A DNA stretch of 6,712 nt from GCA-003244245 sp035463315 (GTDB lineage: Bacteria > Actinomycetota > Actinomycetes > Mycobacteriales > Pseudonocardiaceae): assembly GCA_035463315.1 (NCBI GenBank), contig DATHTJ010000043.1:1-6712 (forward strand), in the 5' to 3' direction. The notes below the pieces were generated by a model, which saw nothing but the letters and a program-made list of their open reading frames with translations, had not been told where the DNA came from and made no database searches. The position numbers and the translations under genes were made by a program. Within the stretch, counting starts at the first letter, position 1, and every line of letters begins with the position of its first letter. This document shows, piece by piece, positions 6,182 through 6,712 of this stretch.

Positions 6182-6210
6182 AAGATACCCCTACCCGGAT
6201 CACCCGCCAA
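6182..6210 (-). promoter_or_regulatory. Promoter of the ABC exporter operon
   Basis: On the minus strand, TTGGCG (complement of 6205-6210) and TATCTT (complement of 6182-6187) are separated by exactly 17 bases, a good housekeeping-type promoter. Transcription would start near 6175, leaving a leader of about 58 bases before the GTG at 6116. The octamer ACCCGGAT (plus strand) occurs at 6193-6200, inside the spacer, and again at 6224-6231, exactly 31 bases apart (about three helical turns). These copies could be binding sites for a regulator, but no dyad symmetry supports this strongly. Confidence 0.6.
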
Positions 6211-6413
6211 CCCTTCCGTCACCACCCGGATTTCAACCGGCGCTCACAGCCCACGCGGCACGAGCATCGCCCTCATACCACCAGCTACCTGAAGTCAAAA
6301 AGGTGCTGTCTGCTGCCGGCCAAGCACTGGTCGACTTTTCCGGGCAGAAAACTCACACCCGAAGCATATCGAGCTGACCGTTCCACTCCACAATGGACAG
6401 ATCTTGATCTCCG
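6211..6413. other. Intergenic region with an imperfect dyad
   Basis: No gene is convincing on either strand. The only clear structure is a two-part imperfect inverted repeat: AAGTC (6292-6296) with GACTT (6333-6337), enclosing GTGCT (6303-6307) with AGCAC (6323-6327), and a GCCGGC core near 6315. A second short near-palindrome, AGATC-TT-GATCT, lies at 6399-6410 just beyond the tRNA-like fragment. Base composition is more AT-rich than in the coding regions, as expected for non-coding or recently joined DNA. Confidence 0.4.
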
Positions 6414-6452
6414 TCGGGACAACAGGATCTGAACCTGCGACCCCTTGATCCC
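6414..6452 (-). other. 3' tRNA half, decayed; candidate attachment site
   Basis: Read on the minus strand, the sequence gives a T-arm (GCAGG, loop TTCAGAT, CCTGT; complement of 6422-6438) followed by a 3' acceptor strand TGTCCCG and a discriminator A ending at 6414. Upstream is a variable-loop-like and anticodon-stem-like stretch (GATCAAGGGGTC). The matching 5' acceptor strand CGGGACA and a D-arm are absent upstream, so this is only a 3' half. The T-loop has G at the position of the nearly invariant A58, a sign of decay. The CCCGA end recalls actinobacterial proline tRNAs, though this is not certain. 3' tRNA halves of this kind mark integration sites of tyrosine-recombinase elements. In this orientation the element would lie to the right (above 6452). 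Confidence 0.5.
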
Positions 6453-6649
6453 CAGGACGTAGGAATAGGCGTCTGTACTGGGTCAGTAATGGTGCCAGTG
6501 CCGCGCGTGCGACCAGTCGATGTGCGGATCGTCTGCCTGTGTGCAGGGCGTATGGTCCCCAAGTGGTCCCAAACCGCACTTTTCGTCCCGAACCCGGATC
6601 CCCGGATCGACGTCCCCATGGATACCCACCGTGCATGGATGAAGACAAC
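6453..6649. other. Non-coding stretch between the two tRNA-like fragments
   Basis: Apart from the TGGTCCC direct repeat, I see no gene, no strong hairpin and no promoter that can be trusted. The minus-strand reading frames that cross it are open because of the tRNA-like sequence and lack coding character. Confidence 0.4.
6553..6570. repeat. Phased direct repeat TGGTCCC
   Basis: TGGTCCC occurs at 6553-6559 and 6564-6570, with an 11-base period of about one helical turn. It sits between the two tRNA-like fragments. Short phased direct repeats beside a tRNA attachment core often serve as arm-type binding sites of tyrosine integrases. That role is inferred from position only. Confidence 0.35.
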
Positions 6650-6688
6650 CTGTAAATCCGTCGGCGTATGCCTACCAAGGTTCGAATC
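6650..6688 (+). other. tRNA-Tyr-like 3' fragment; second candidate attachment core
   Basis: CTGTAAATCCGTCGGC (6650-6665) reads as a tyrosine tRNA from the anticodon loop (GTA anticodon at 6652-6654) into the long variable arm. GCCTAC (6670-6675) closes the variable arm, and AGGTTCGAATC (6678-6688) gives the T-stem edge and a canonical T-loop. The 5' half is absent: the bases before 6650 do not pair with the anticodon stem. The 3' T-stem and acceptor strands are also absent, since the sequence changes to AAGCTGGAG after the T-loop. A fragment beginning at the anticodon loop is typical of attachment cores, and tRNA-Tyr is a known target of SLP1-type actinomycete elements. Chance similarity is unlikely over two exact blocks of 16 and 11 bases, but I could not compare it with an intact local tRNA gene. 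Confidence 0.5.
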
Positions 6689-6703
6689 AAGCTGGAGATC
6701 ACC

Positions 6704-6712
6704 ATGGCGCTG
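6704..6712 (+). CDS. Start of an unidentified gene, cut by the window end
   Basis: ATG at 6704 is preceded by GGAG (6694-6697) at six bases, a good ribosome binding site, and begins Met-Ala-Leu. An in-frame ATG at 6668 would start MPTKVRIKLEITMAL and lies inside the tRNA-Tyr-like sequence without a Shine-Dalgarno. The frame is closed by TAA just upstream (6653-6655). Only a few codons are visible, so no function can be given. Its place suggests the first gene of an integrated element. Confidence 0.4.

Noticed and set aside
6117..6203. 29-residue N-terminal extension of the ABC ATPase from the ATG at 6203
   Set aside because: It spans the predicted promoter, start site and leader, adds a basic cysteine-rich segment foreign to the family, and the GTG at 6116 has its own well-spaced Shine-Dalgarno.
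6414..6688. Complete functional tRNA genes
   Set aside because: Neither tRNA-like segment has a 5' half able to form the acceptor stem and D-arm, so both are only 3' fragments.
6295..6705. 136-codon minus-strand frame at the right edge, and an 88-codon frame overlapping it
   Set aside because: They translate through the tRNA-like fragment (giving the telltale GVAGSDPVVPT-like string) and have no coding bias or Shine-Dalgarno.

Overview
The window is high-GC DNA with GTG starts, strong GGAGG-type ribosome binding sites and dense overlapping stop/start pairs. The protein families fit an actinomycete (Actinomycetota, perhaps the Pseudonocardiales/Streptomycetales side; this placement is an impression, not a search result).

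Left to right: 1-256 holds nothing I recognise beyond a weak small ORF. At 257-1192 (+) is a predicted membrane-anchored protein with an ACT-type ligand-binding domain. At 1294-2190 (+) is a short-chain dehydrogenase of the YghA/GSP39 stress-protein type, preceded by a candidate SigB/SigF-like promoter. At 2263-3380 (+) is a fluoride-resistance operon: a promoter, a leader resembling a fluoride (crcB) riboswitch, an 8-10 bp hairpin hiding the first Shine-Dalgarno, then crcB, a truncated DUF190 gene and a second crcB, all joined by overlapping stop/start codons. The two CrcB/FluC proteins have opposite positive-charge patterns, which suggests a heterodimeric antiparallel fluoride channel.

At 3387-3545 (-) is a frameshifted C-terminal remnant of an unidentified gene. 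At 3553-6116 (-) is a two-gene ABC exporter (ATPase, then a duplicated large permease of the 'polyketide antibiotic exporter' type) joined by an ATGA overlap and driven by a clear sigma-70-like promoter at 6182-6210.

The last 300 bp look like the edge of an integrative element. A decayed 3' tRNA half lies on the minus strand (6414-6452), followed by a helically phased direct repeat (6553-6570). A second 3' fragment resembling tRNA-Tyr lies on the plus strand (6650-6688) and runs directly into the start of a gene cut by the window end. No integrase is visible inside the window.

The most interesting signals are the fluoride leader, where the riboswitch pseudoknot strand is also the anti-Shine-Dalgarno strand; the half-length DUF190 gene kept in translational register between the two crcB genes; and the pair of tRNA fragments at the right edge.
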